DNA of 64,000 nucleotides from Gloeobacter kilaueensis JS1. GTDB lineage: Bacteria; Cyanobacteriota; Cyanobacteriia; Gloeobacterales; Gloeobacteraceae. Shown piece after piece: positions 20,954 to 28,601 of this stretch. The position numbers and the translations under genes are program-made. The notes below the pieces were generated by a model. It was given only the letters and a program-made list of their open reading frames with translations. It ran no database searches and had not been told where the DNA came from. Position 1 is the first letter of the stretch. The number at the start of each line of letters is the position of its first letter. The stretch is from contig NC_022600.1 in the NCBI RefSeq assembly GCF_000484535.1, forward strand, positions 2,728,001 through 2,792,000, read 5' to 3'.

Positions 20954-22910
20954 ATCGGTGATTGGCTGGCCCCGAGGGGGACTTACCGCCGCCTGTCTGG
21001 CACACTACCGGCAGCTTCTGGCAGCAGGCGTTCTTGCGGATCGGATCGTCTGGATCGCTCCTAACCAGACCCAGGCCGCCCAGACCATCGTCCAACTCGA
21101 AGCGCAGCTGGAAGGACTCGCCGGGCCATTGCGCGTCGAGACGTTTTATAGCTTTGCCAACCGGATGCTGGCTGAGTTCTGGGGCGAAGTTCTGGAGCAG
21201 GAGCCAGAATTGCCGGCGAGCTTCGAGCCGCCCATCCTCGATCAGGCCCAGATGCGCTACTGTGTCGAGCGCGCCTGCAGCCTCTGCCCGGATCACGGAG
21301 CCCTCTTCGAGGCGTGCGGCCTCAGCGACGAACGCCTCTGGGATCAAATAGCGAGCGCCGCCTGGGTGGCGAGCACTGCCGGGATTGCCATCGAGGCGAT
21401 CGGTAACCGCCTGCGCAGTGCCTGGCCCGATGGGGAGGACGAGCAGCGTCTGGCGCGACTTGCTGCCATCAGCTGCTGCGGGCGGCGCACCCGGCAGGTT
21501 GTCCTGGGAGCGGGTGCCCTCGACGCTGGTCTGGTCGTCGAACTGTTTGGCCGGGTGATCAACGATCTGGAGGCGTTCTGGCAGGATTTTGATCACCTGA
21601 TTATCGATCGCATCGAGGACAGCAGCGCCGTCGCCCTGGAATTTTATCGGCGCTCCGACGAGCGCCAGAAAGCACTGTTTGTCGCCTATACCGTCGGTAG
21701 CGGCGTCGGACTCTATACGGCCCTCCCCCGCAGTGCCGCCCAGTTTGTGGCCCGGCGGAGCCATTTTCGCTATCTACCGGCACCAGCGGACGCCAAGCAG
21801 CAGGCGATGCGCCGGCTGGCAGACCGCATCGCCCGCCAGATCGACCCGCAGTTTAAAAACCCGCTACCGGTGCAGGAACTGGCCTCTGCGGCCCTGCCGG
21901 TGCTTATCGAGGCACAGACTACTGTCGAAGCAGCGGAGGCGATGGCCGGGACCATCCAGCAACTGCTCAAACAGAACGTGCCCCCCGACCGCCTGGCGAT
22001 CGTTGCACCGCTTACGGACATGGGGCTGGTGAGCGTTCTTGAAGCGGCCCTGGATGTGCCTGTACAGGTGCCGCGCAGCCACACTGCTCTGGTCCGCCAC
22101 CCGCTGGTGCGGGCTCTGCTCAGTGCCCTCGAACTGGCTCACCCGGAGTGGGGGCTTTTTCCGAGCTTTGGTGAAGCCCGCCTGATGCTCGGTCTGCTCC
22201 TCGGCCTCGATCCGGTGCGCGCCGAGTTGCTGGCTGCCGACGGCCTCGACCCGGTGGGCCGCTGTTTGCGGGGGCGCGATGCGGTGCGCTATCCCGAGCG
22301 CATCGGCTTTGCTGCGCTCGATCGCTATCAAAACCTTGTAGACTGGCTCGACCTCTACCAGCAGGGCTCAGCTCTGCCGCCGGACCATCTCTGGAGCACA
22401 TTCGCTTCCGATTTACTGTCTGAGGTGCTCACAGAACCCGCCGACTGGCAGCTCCTTCAAGAACTGATCGCCATCGTCCGCCGCTTCCGCCGGACATTCT
22501 GCCAGATTCAGCCGCGTGTCCTCCTCCACCTGCTGCGCTCAGGCCAGGTGACCCGGCCCAGCCAGCGCCTTGCCCCCGGCAGGCTCGTGCTCTCCACCCC
22601 GCTCACCTTCATCAACCAGGGTCTGGCCGCCGATTACCAGTTCTGGTTCGACATCACCTCCGAGCGCTGGTCGCGCTCAAGCTGGCGCGGGCTCTACAAC
22701 CACCGCGTCCTCACCCCAGAGTGGGACGGCACACCCTACGGAGCTGCACACGACCGCGAGGACCGGGCCTTTCGCCTCTCGCGCACCCTGTTCAGCCTCT
22801 GCTGCCGCACCAGCGCAGGGCTGTATCTGGTGCGCTCCAGCCTCGGGGCGCGCGGCGAAGCGAATACCGGCCTGCTCGATCAGCAGATCCTTACAGCAGC
22901 CCGCCCGTAG
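20946..22910 (+). CDS. UvrD/RecB-like helicase relative with degenerate ATPase motifs
   Basis: A 654-residue protein whose start ATG overlaps the end of the RecJ-like gene by 8 bp. The N-terminus (GWPRGGLTAACLAHYRQLL at 7-25) sits where superfamily 1 helicases have the Walker A loop GxxGxGKT, but the lysine is replaced. RIVWIAPNQTQA, ETFYSFANRML and FDHLIIDRIEDSS match motifs Ia, Ic and II in layout, although motif II has lost the DExx glutamate. DRLAIVAP and VPRSHTALVRHPLVRALLSALEL resemble the C-terminal helicase half. It is likely an inactive, AddB-like scaffold rather than a motor. No nuclease motif was seen. The family assignment rests on motif order. Confidence 0.65.
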   Translation: MIESVIGWPRGGLTAACLAHYRQLLAAGVLADRIVWIAPNQTQAAQTIVQLEAQLEGLAGPLRVETFYSFANRMLAEFWGEVLEQEPELPASFEPPILDQAQMRYCVERACSLCPDHGALFEACGLSDERLWDQIASAAWVASTAGIAIEAIGNRLRSAWPDGEDEQRLARLAAISCCGRRTRQVVLGAGALDAGLVVELFGRVINDLEAFWQDFDHLIIDRIEDSSAVALEFYRRSDERQKALFVAYTVGSGVGLYTALPRSAAQFVARRSHFRYLPAPADAKQQAMRRLADRIARQIDPQFKNPLPVQELASAALPVLIEAQTTVEAAEAMAGTIQQLLKQNVPPDRLAIVAPLTDMGLVSVLEAALDVPVQVPRSHTALVRHPLVRALLSALELAHPEWGLFPSFGEARLMLGLLLGLDPVRAELLAADGLDPVGRCLRGRDAVRYPERIGFAALDRYQNLVDWLDLYQQGSALPPDHLWSTFASDLLSEVLTEPADWQLLQELIAIVRRFRRTFCQIQPRVLLHLLRSGQVTRPSQRLAPGRLVLSTPLTFINQGLAADYQFWFDITSERWSRSSWRGLYNHRVLTPEWDGTPYGAAHDREDRAFRLSRTLFSLCCRTSAGLYLVRSSLGARGEANTGLLDQQILTAARP

Positions 22911-22913
22911 CGA

Positions 22914-23315
22914 TCAAGGCGTACTGTTGGCCGCCGGAGGGCTCGGGGCGGTTGTACTGGCGCAGTAGTCGGTCTGGGCCACCGCCAATAGTGCTGCCTT
23001 TGTCGCCGCCGCCGCGTTGCGGTCAGCAAACCCCGCCTGCACAGCCCCGGCAGAAACCTTCTCGACGATCTGCTGGTCGCTGTTGCCCCGGCTTTTGAGC
23101 CGACAGACGATCCGCCCCAGACTCAAAAGCTGCCTGTCGCGATCCGCCGCCGGTCCTGTCGGAACCTTTTGTTTTTTGAGCAACTGTTCGATGGTCTTAA
23201 GATAGCGAACCTGGGCGGCTGCTGTATCCGCATCGGCTGTTCCTTCCTGGGCACAGACCGGCAGCGAAGCGAATAGAGCAGCAGCAACGAGCAGAGGGAG
23301 CAGCAAATTTTTCAT
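22914..23315 (-). CDS. Secreted small protein, DUF732-like
   Basis: A 133-residue exported protein with a clear signal peptide (MKNLLLPLLVAAALFASLPVCAQEG, cleavage near Ala 22). The mature helical domain (FADRNAAAATKAALLAVAQTDYC near the end, with RIVCRLKSRG in the middle) has a conserved-looking Cys pair that may form a disulfide. The layout resembles DUF732 proteins (short secreted proteins ending A.xxYC), but that is only a likeness. I chose the ATG at 23315 because it places the signal peptide at the N-terminus; the open frame extends 12 codons further. It converges on the helicase-like gene. Confidence 0.6.
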   Translation of the reverse strand: MKNLLLPLLVAAALFASLPVCAQEGTADADTAAAQVRYLKTIEQLLKKQKVPTGPAADRDRQLLSLGRIVCRLKSRGNSDQQIVEKVSAGAVQAGFADRNAAAATKAALLAVAQTDYCASTTAPSPPAANSTP

Positions 23316-23542
23316 GGGGCCATTGGTCGGTTTCTTACCCTTATATGGCATACTTCCTGTTCTGCGCTACCTGGCATACTCCCAGCGAGCCTTTAAGCCG
23401 AAGTTGTCCACCCATCAGGAAGCTGGCCTACTTCTTCCAGTAAAAAGTCGCCATATACCCATATATGAGCGCTATCGTAGAGAGCGGAAATGCCAGATTT
23501 TCGAGCACCAACTTTATTCCAGGGTTGAAGATCGGAGTCTAA

Positions 23543-23559
23543 CCCTGATCTGTCAAACT
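23543..23559 (+). repeat. Left terminal inverted repeat of the IS701-family element
   Basis: CCCTGATCTGTCAAACT, next to target repeat CTAA at 23539-23542. Confidence 0.9.
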
Positions 23560-23605
23560 GGGTACAATGATCGCTGCAAGCCTCTTGCTGGAGGGATTTG
23601 CGGTC

Positions 23606-24907
23606 ATGACCACTCCAAGGAAACCTAATAGCACTGTCCCTTTCGTAGATCAATACTGTTCCACTTACCAACACCTGTTTGCAGACGTCCGAACTTTTGA
23701 ATGCTTCAAAAGCTTGCAACTCGGGTTAGTTTCCGAGGTCAAACGCAAAACTCTGCCCGCGATAGCCAGAGCAGTGGGCGCAGACGCTCAGGCTTTTCAT
23801 CACTTTTTGGTCCACTCTCCCTGGTCGGTTGAATGCTTTAGAGAACAACGAATTGCACTGACCAAGCAAGCACTGAACGGACGCTCTATCACCGTTTGCA
23901 TTGACGAAACTGGCGACAAGAAAAAGGGAAAGAAGACCGACTATGTCTCCCGACAATACATCGGCAATGTCGGCAAAATAGATAACGGCATTGTTTCCGT
24001 TCATGCCTTCGGTTTGCTGGGGAATATCACCTTTCCATTGCTATTCAGGGTTTTCAAACCCGAGTGCCGTCTTGCTAAAAACGAACAGCACAAGAGTAAA
24101 CCCAAAATCGCTGCTGATTTGATTGATGAGTTATGTGAGCAGGGGTTCAATATTGGTCTGGTAGTAGCGGACAGCCACTATGGAGAAAGTAGCGATTTTA
24201 TCAACACTTTGTGGAAACACCGACTGCACTATGTCGTTGCTATCCGCTCCAATCACGGGGTGTGGATGCTCAAGGGTTGGGTTGTTCGTCGCAATCGCTG
24301 GAAAAGCTTCGAGCGTCAATTCAGTAATGGCAAGACAGAAACACGCTACATCCGCGAGATTATTTTTGGCAAACGCAAGGCAACGCGATACTACGAGATC
24401 ACGACGGATATCGAGAAACAGCCCGAGGAAAGTACCTGGTATATCATGACCAATCTGCCTGGAAAAATTGAAAAGACGGTAGGCAATTTGTTTGGAGATA
24501 GAACCTGGGTCGAGTACGGTTTTCGTCAGGTGAAAGCGGAACTAGGCTGGACGGACTACAAGTTGACAGCTTACCGAGGCATCGAGAAGTGGTGGGAGAT
24601 GGTGTGCAGTGCCTACTTAATGGTGAGTATGCAAACAACGACGATGGGAGAAGAATCAGAGGAAGAGGTTCCTGACAAAGCAAGCGAGAGTCAGCGTTAT
24701 CCTGCAATGTACACCACCCATAAGTGGTGGGATGAAAAACAAGGATGGAAGGCGATTTTGAACAACATGCGACTGATGATTCAGCCATTCGTTTGCTTGA
24801 GTTTATTATTGCCGTGGCTAGAGGTGACCCAGTTGAATGACCTTGGAAAAGTACTCCAGAATCTAATAGACAAAGTCAATGGTTTTGCAGTCTTCCTCCG
24901 ACTTTGA
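23606..24907 (+). CDS. IS701-family transposase
   Basis: A 433-residue DDE transposase. The catalytic acids are probably the Asp of CIDETGDKKKGKKTDY (about 95), the Asp of LVVADSHYGESSDF (about 190) and the Glu of WVEYGFRQVKAELGW (about 305), in the order and context of IS701 enzymes. The C-terminal region IEKWWEMVCSAYLMVS matches the family's usual hydrophobic end. Start at ATG 23606 follows GCTGGAGGGA at good spacing; an upstream ATG (23567) would add 13 residues. The gene lacks stops or frameshifts, so the enzyme is probably active. The stop codon falls inside the right inverted repeat. Confidence 0.93.
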   Translation: MTTPRKPNSTVPFVDQYCSTYQHLFADVRTFECFKSLQLGLVSEVKRKTLPAIARAVGADAQAFHHFLVHSPWSVECFREQRIALTKQALNGRSITVCIDETGDKKKGKKTDYVSRQYIGNVGKIDNGIVSVHAFGLLGNITFPLLFRVFKPECRLAKNEQHKSKPKIAADLIDELCEQGFNIGLVVADSHYGESSDFINTLWKHRLHYVVAIRSNHGVWMLKGWVVRRNRWKSFERQFSNGKTETRYIREIIFGKRKATRYYEITTDIEKQPEESTWYIMTNLPGKIEKTVGNLFGDRTWVEYGFRQVKAELGWTDYKLTAYRGIEKWWEMVCSAYLMVSMQTTTMGEESEEEVPDKASESQRYPAMYTTHKWWDEKQGWKAILNNMRLMIQPFVCLSLLLPWLEVTQLNDLGKVLQNLIDKVNGFAVFLRL

Positions 24908-24917
24908 CAGATTAGGG
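24901..24917 (-). repeat. Right terminal inverted repeat of the IS701-family element
   Basis: ACTTTGACAGATTAGGG, next to target repeat CTAA at 24918-24921. It overlaps the transposase stop codon. Confidence 0.9.
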
Positions 24918-25436
24918 CTAATTCACAAAACCCAAACCAGGAGTGCCCCTCTCGCCTTAACTCCTCGGATTTCACGAGCACAGCTGCTAGAATAGCCAGA
25001 TCATAAGGTTTGAGAGAAAGATCCATTGCGCCAATTGTTATCTGACGCTCCAGCATTGGTTCTGAGAGCGGAAAGATATTGAGAGCAGAGTTCCGTGTTA
25101 AGTAAGCTAGCCGCTCTGAAACTTTCTTCAATTCGTTCTCAACGAGCATATCAAATTGCTCGAATATCCGAAACGCCGCATCCGAATCCGCCCTACTAAT
25201 TCGGCGCTCATCCCTTGCCCATTTGACAAATTTGCGGAAGTCCTCCGAACGGGAGCGTGGAGCGAAGCGTCGTGGTATCGTTTCACGTGCCTCCGCCAGG
25301 CATATTGCAGGAATACATAATATAAACTCACCGGTAGTAGCACGGGAGAGGAGCTGAACAGCTTCTGGGCTCTGCAGATGGGCAGGGGCAACAACATCGA
25401 CCACCCAATTGGTTTCAACAAAGACTGCCCGAGGTT

Positions 25437-25952
25437 TCACCTCCCGGATCTACTCCATCTAGGACCAGCAGATCTGATGTCGCCTAGCCGAAGCAAATTA
25501 ATAATTGATTCACTGAAAAGCTTTCTCAGATCATGGGGCAGATTTTCTACATTGGAGGAAAGTTTTAATTCTTCGAGCCAGCGCTGAACACGCACTTCAA
25601 ACTCGTATTCCCCTTTCCATCGTTCATCCACAGGCGGCAGCAAAGAATCTGGCAGTTTTGCCTCACCAACAATATCAACAGACTCACCATTTGACTTTTC
25701 TAAAGAGTCGCGAAGAAGAATAATCCGTTGGCCAAACACAATGAGTCCAATTGAGCAACCGATAGAAGCCATAAGGTGTTTGAATTGATCGATAGCATTC
25801 TGATTGTGCAGGTCACTGTCGCTGAGCTTTACCTCAACAACTATTAGATACTCCCCGTCTGGGCTGACTACGATAATATCTGGCCGGGCTGTTTTCATGA
25901 TCGTGTTGTAGTTTTGTCTGATAACGTTGAGGACAATCTGGTACCGGAGCAT
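25437..25952 (-). CDS. PD-(D/E)XK-like nuclease protein paired with PIN gene
   Basis: A 171-residue protein. RPDIIVVSPDGEYLIVVEVKL (about 24-44) gives the PD...ExK pattern of restriction-endonuclease-fold enzymes: a leading Pro-Asp, then a beta hairpin and Glu-x-Lys. The rest is mixed and ends with a helical tail. The stop TGA overlaps the PIN gene's GTG by 4 bp, so translation is probably coupled. Two nuclease folds in one unit suggest a toxin-antitoxin-like or defence module, but which partner is toxic cannot be told. The ATG at 25952 is the first ATG after an in-frame stop about 17 codons upstream. Composition is slightly AT-richer than its neighbours. Confidence 0.65.
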   Translation of the reverse strand: MLRYQIVLNVIRQNYNTIMKTARPDIIVVSPDGEYLIVVEVKLSDSDLHNQNAIDQFKHLMASIGCSIGLIVFGQRIILLRDSLEKSNGESVDIVGEAKLPDSLLPPVDERWKGEYEFEVRVQRWLEELKLSSNVENLPHDLRKLFSESIINLLRLGDIRSAGPRWSRSGR

Positions 25953-26035
25953 CTGGAACAGAGGTGTCCAACTTTCTTCAAGAATAGCAAAAATCAGAAG
26001 TCATCCTACAGACTGTTTTTTGGATGAAAATATGC

Positions 26036-27022
26036 TCAATCGCACAGCAAAATGAGTTTTCCGTAGCGCTCGCCCGACTCGGCGTAGCGGTGGGCATCGG
26101 CGGCCTCAGCCAAAGGAAAGGTCCGATCGACAGTTACCGTCAGTTTGCCGGCGGCGATCCAGTCGGCCAGTTGTTCAAAAATGGCGTAGCGCTTTGCCGG
26201 AGCGAGCTGGCCCGCGTTGACGCCAAGAAGAAACTGCTCGCGGGAAAGAAAAGCCACAGCATCGACGCTGAAACTGTTACCGCGCACGATGCCGATCGAC
26301 AACAGGCGGCCCCGACTGGCCAGGCAGTTGAGGCCCTGCTGAATCGAATCGCCCCCAACGGCGTCGAGGACGAGTTCGACCCCCTGCCCACCGCTCCAGG
26401 CCAGAATTTCTTTGGTCACATCCTGGGTGTGGTAATCGACGCACACCTGTGCTCCCTGGGAAACAGCGCGGGCGCACTTGGCCGCACCGCCGCTGGTGGC
26501 GGCCACCCGCGCTCCTGAACTGACGGCGATCTCCAGGACCGCTCCGGCGACCCCGCCGCCTGCTCCCGGAATCAAAAGCGTCTGCTCCGGCTGCAGTTGG
26601 GCGCGTTCGATGAGGGCGTACCAGGCAGTCAGGTAGGTCATTCCCAGGCAGGCGGCGATCGTGAGATCAAGACCGGCGGGCACAGCAAAGACTTCCGTCT
26701 CCGAGAGGCAGACGTGGGTAGAATAGCCCCCAGGACCGCCGTTACCCAGAGTTGTCCCGAGTACCACCACCGGTGTGCCGATTGCCAGATCGGTGCGGGA
26801 ACCGCCGCCGTAGGCTTCGACGTGGCCGCTGCATTCCATGCCGGGGATGCGTGGCAGGGGCACATCCGCAAAGTCGCCCCGGCGCGAGAGAATATCGTAG
26901 TGGTTGATCGAGGCGGCGTGAACGCGCACCAGCACCTCCCCAGAGGCGGGCACCGGGGTCGGCAGATCTTCGAGCACGAGTACTTCCGGTCCACCGAAGC
27001 GTGCCTGTCGAATCGCCTGCAT
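26036..27022 (-). CDS. Zinc-independent quinone oxidoreductase (MDR family)
   Basis: A 328-residue NADPH:quinone reductase-like enzyme. The N-terminal GroES-like half (ILSRRGDFADVPLPRIPGMECSGHVEA) lacks the structural-zinc cysteines of alcohol dehydrogenases. The Rossmann half has LLIPGAGGGVAGAVLEIAV near 145-165, an A-G-G-G-V-A-G-type dinucleotide loop, and EILAWSGGQGVELVLDAVGGDSIQQ. Such enzymes reduce quinones or 2-alkenals. The start at 27022 gives the usual MQAIRQARFGGPE; an upstream ATG adds 13 unlikely residues. It is divergent from lipB, with 87 bp between the start codons. Confidence 0.9.
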   Translation of the reverse strand: MQAIRQARFGGPEVLVLEDLPTPVPASGEVLVRVHAASINHYDILSRRGDFADVPLPRIPGMECSGHVEAYGGGSRTDLAIGTPVVVLGTTLGNGGPGGYSTHVCLSETEVFAVPAGLDLTIAACLGMTYLTAWYALIERAQLQPEQTLLIPGAGGGVAGAVLEIAVSSGARVAATSGGAAKCARAVSQGAQVCVDYHTQDVTKEILAWSGGQGVELVLDAVGGDSIQQGLNCLASRGRLLSIGIVRGNSFSVDAVAFLSREQFLLGVNAGQLAPAKRYAIFEQLADWIAAGKLTVTVDRTFPLAEAADAHRYAESGERYGKLILLCD

Positions 27023-27109
27023 CTTTCTTCCTTCCGCCCTACTGCCGATGGACTTTTTCACTGTGCGCCGCTGCCAGTCAAGGGTCCAGTCTAGATAGAA
27101 CAGATAACC

Positions 27110-27814
27110 ATGGAACTTTGCCCCAACAATTCGATCAAGAAGATCTCTGCGCAGCGAGACAAAAGCGAATGCGTTCTATTGCAGCTGGGCAGAGTCGATT
27201 ATCAGACAGCTCTCACCTGGCAAAAGCAGCTACTGGCGGGCCGTAGCGCGGAGCGCGAGCAGCTCGATGTACTGATGTTGCTGGAGCATCCACCGGTCTA
27301 TACCTACCACCGGCCCGCCGACTGCGATCAGATCCTGCAGGATCTGGGGGGGGTGCCGCTCTATCAAGTCGAGCGCGGCGGCCAGATCACCTACCACGGC
27401 CCTGGCCAGCTGGTGGGCTATCCGATATTGGATCTGAGGCAGCACCGCCAGGATCTGCACTGGTACCTGCGCCAGCTCGAACAGGTGCTCATCGATGCGC
27501 TCGTCCACTTTGGGGTGCCGGCCAAAAGACAGGCAGGCTATACCGGCGTCTGGGCGGGCGAATATAAACTGGCAGCCATCGGTGTCAAAGTCTCGCGCTG
27601 GGTGACGATGCAGGGCTTTGCCCTCAACGTCGATCCGGACTTGAGTGCATTCGAGCGGATTGTGCCCTGCGGGCTCACCCGGCCCGTCGGCTCGCTGGCG
27701 CAGTTTTGTCCAGGAATCGGCGTCGAGGAGGTACTGCCGGTGGTGGCAGCCTGCTTCGGGCGCGTCTTCGATCGCGAGATGATTGCCGGTGGCAGGCAAC
27801 TGCTACTCAGTTGA
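27110..27814 (+). CDS. lipB: Octanoyltransferase LipB
   Basis: A 234-residue enzyme that transfers octanoate from acyl-carrier protein to the lipoyl domains of dehydrogenase complexes. Family motifs are LLEHPPVYTYHR (about 55-66), ERGGQITYHGPGQLVGYPIL (about 88-107), which carries the active-site lysine-neighbour region, and GVWAGEYKLAAIGVKVSRWVTMQGFALNV, including the catalytic Lys of KLAAIG. The Cys of FERIVPCGL near residue 187 is the acyl-thioester nucleophile. The start at 27110 gives a somewhat long N-terminus. The gene ends 8 bp inside the next, convergent gene. Confidence 0.94.
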   Translation: MELCPNNSIKKISAQRDKSECVLLQLGRVDYQTALTWQKQLLAGRSAEREQLDVLMLLEHPPVYTYHRPADCDQILQDLGGVPLYQVERGGQITYHGPGQLVGYPILDLRQHRQDLHWYLRQLEQVLIDALVHFGVPAKRQAGYTGVWAGEYKLAAIGVKVSRWVTMQGFALNVDPDLSAFERIVPCGLTRPVGSLAQFCPGIGVEEVLPVVAACFGRVFDREMIAGGRQLLLS

Positions 27815-28430
27815 CCTGGGCAGCGCGACCGTTGAAGAGGGCATCGACTTCGAGCACCCGCGCCGTCCGCGCATCGATGACGACTGTCTTGCAGTCGAGG
27901 GCAACGGCGTAGGCAAGAACTGGCTGTTCGCTGCGGGCATAGACGATGAGCTTGGTCTGGGCCTCCCCTTCCTCGGCGCGGAGGGTGGAGCGGGCGACGC
28001 GCTCAGCTTCCTCGCGGGCAATGGCAGGATGGGTATCCACCCGTACATTTGGCTTGAGTTCGCTGGTGAGCGCCTGGAGCCGACCGTTGCTCACGCTCAC
28101 CGTCAAAGAAGAACCGAACACCTCCAGCCCTTCGTAGGTCTGCTGGAACTGGTAGAAGGCGATCCCATCGCCGAAGGTCAACTTGGTGAAGCGCAGTCCG
28201 GCGAGCACCCTGGGATCGGAGAACAGGGCGCGGTATTTTTCGATCGTGGTCTTGATCATCTCTGGCCCCTGGGCTGGGCCGAGATCGCCCGAGATGCGCC
28301 GCAACTCGCCGCTGATATCGTCGAAGCGGACCTGGATCATCGCAAGGGCCGGTCGGGGAACGGCACAAAATCCGATAAGCGTCAACAATGCCCCTGCTGC
28401 AAAGCTCCGCCAAGATCTGCCTGTCCGCAT
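27807..28430 (-). CDS. Exported FTP/PepSY-like protein without protease
   Basis: A 207-residue exported protein. A signal peptide covers about 1-30 (ends PRPALA). FYQFQQTYEGLEVFGSSLTV matches the FTP (thermolysin propeptide) domain and EAERVARSTL...LDCKTVVIDARTARVLEVDALFN resembles PepSY, the second propeptide domain. No zinc metalloprotease follows in this frame or the next, so this is a stand-alone propeptide, which may act as an inhibitor or chaperone in trans. That role is inference. It converges on lipB and overlaps it by 8 bp. Length and layout suggest a whole protein, not a truncated protease. Confidence 0.7.
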   Translation of the reverse strand: MRTGRSWRSFAAGALLTLIGFCAVPRPALAMIQVRFDDISGELRRISGDLGPAQGPEMIKTTIEKYRALFSDPRVLAGLRFTKLTFGDGIAFYQFQQTYEGLEVFGSSLTVSVSNGRLQALTSELKPNVRVDTHPAIAREEAERVARSTLRAEEGEAQTKLIVYARSEQPVLAYAVALDCKTVVIDARTARVLEVDALFNGRAAQVN

Positions 28431-28601
28431 TGCTCCGCCACTCCTGCCGATGTTTTGCCTGAGATTTCTTTATACTAAAATACCCTGCCTGGCCCGCAAA
28501 TAGCGCAATCCGTATGCTCTCCTTCTTATACATTGATCCAGGATCAAGAATCGGCGAAAATGGTAACAAGAAGTTAACGATTGCAGCGAGTTTGAAACGG
28601 C

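Larger units (their letters stand above)
23543..24917 (+). mobile_element. IS701-family insertion sequence, complete
   Basis: A 1375-bp element with terminal inverted repeats CCCTGATCTGTCAAACT and CCCTAATCTGTCAAAGT (15 of 17 matching) and 4-bp target repeats CTAA at 23539-23542 and 24918-24921. These fit the YTAR target preference known for IS701. It holds one intact transposase gene. The coding sequence is visibly less GC-rich than the neighbouring chromosome. Both ends are intact, so it could still move. It splits a PIN-domain gene (see that entry), and excision restores the frame. Confidence 0.92.
23393..25440 (-). pseudogene. PIN-domain protein gene, split by an IS701-family element
   Basis: The gene reads minus-strand from GTG 25440 to 24922, is interrupted at 24917-23543 by an insertion sequence, and continues to a stop at 23393. 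Removing the element and one CTAA copy gives 669 nt, exactly 222 codons plus stop, with FCELDSDLQPW across the joint and a C-terminus ALYDSAHIWVYGDFLLEE, typical of a group of PIN nucleases. Acidic residues expected for metal binding are E9 and D15 (VETNWVVD), the Glu of ICLAEARE, the Asp of KPYDLAILAA and the Asp of ELDSD. The start overlaps the upstream PD-(D/E)XK-like gene by 4 bp (GTGA). As it stands the product loses its last catalytic segment and is probably inactive. Confidence 0.85.

Noticed and set aside
20076-21764. Long minus-strand open frame of 562 codons opposite the RecJ/helicase pair
   Set aside because: It is antisense to two clearly related coding regions, has low-complexity Arg/Pro/Ala composition and no family motif. 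It is a GC-rich shadow frame.
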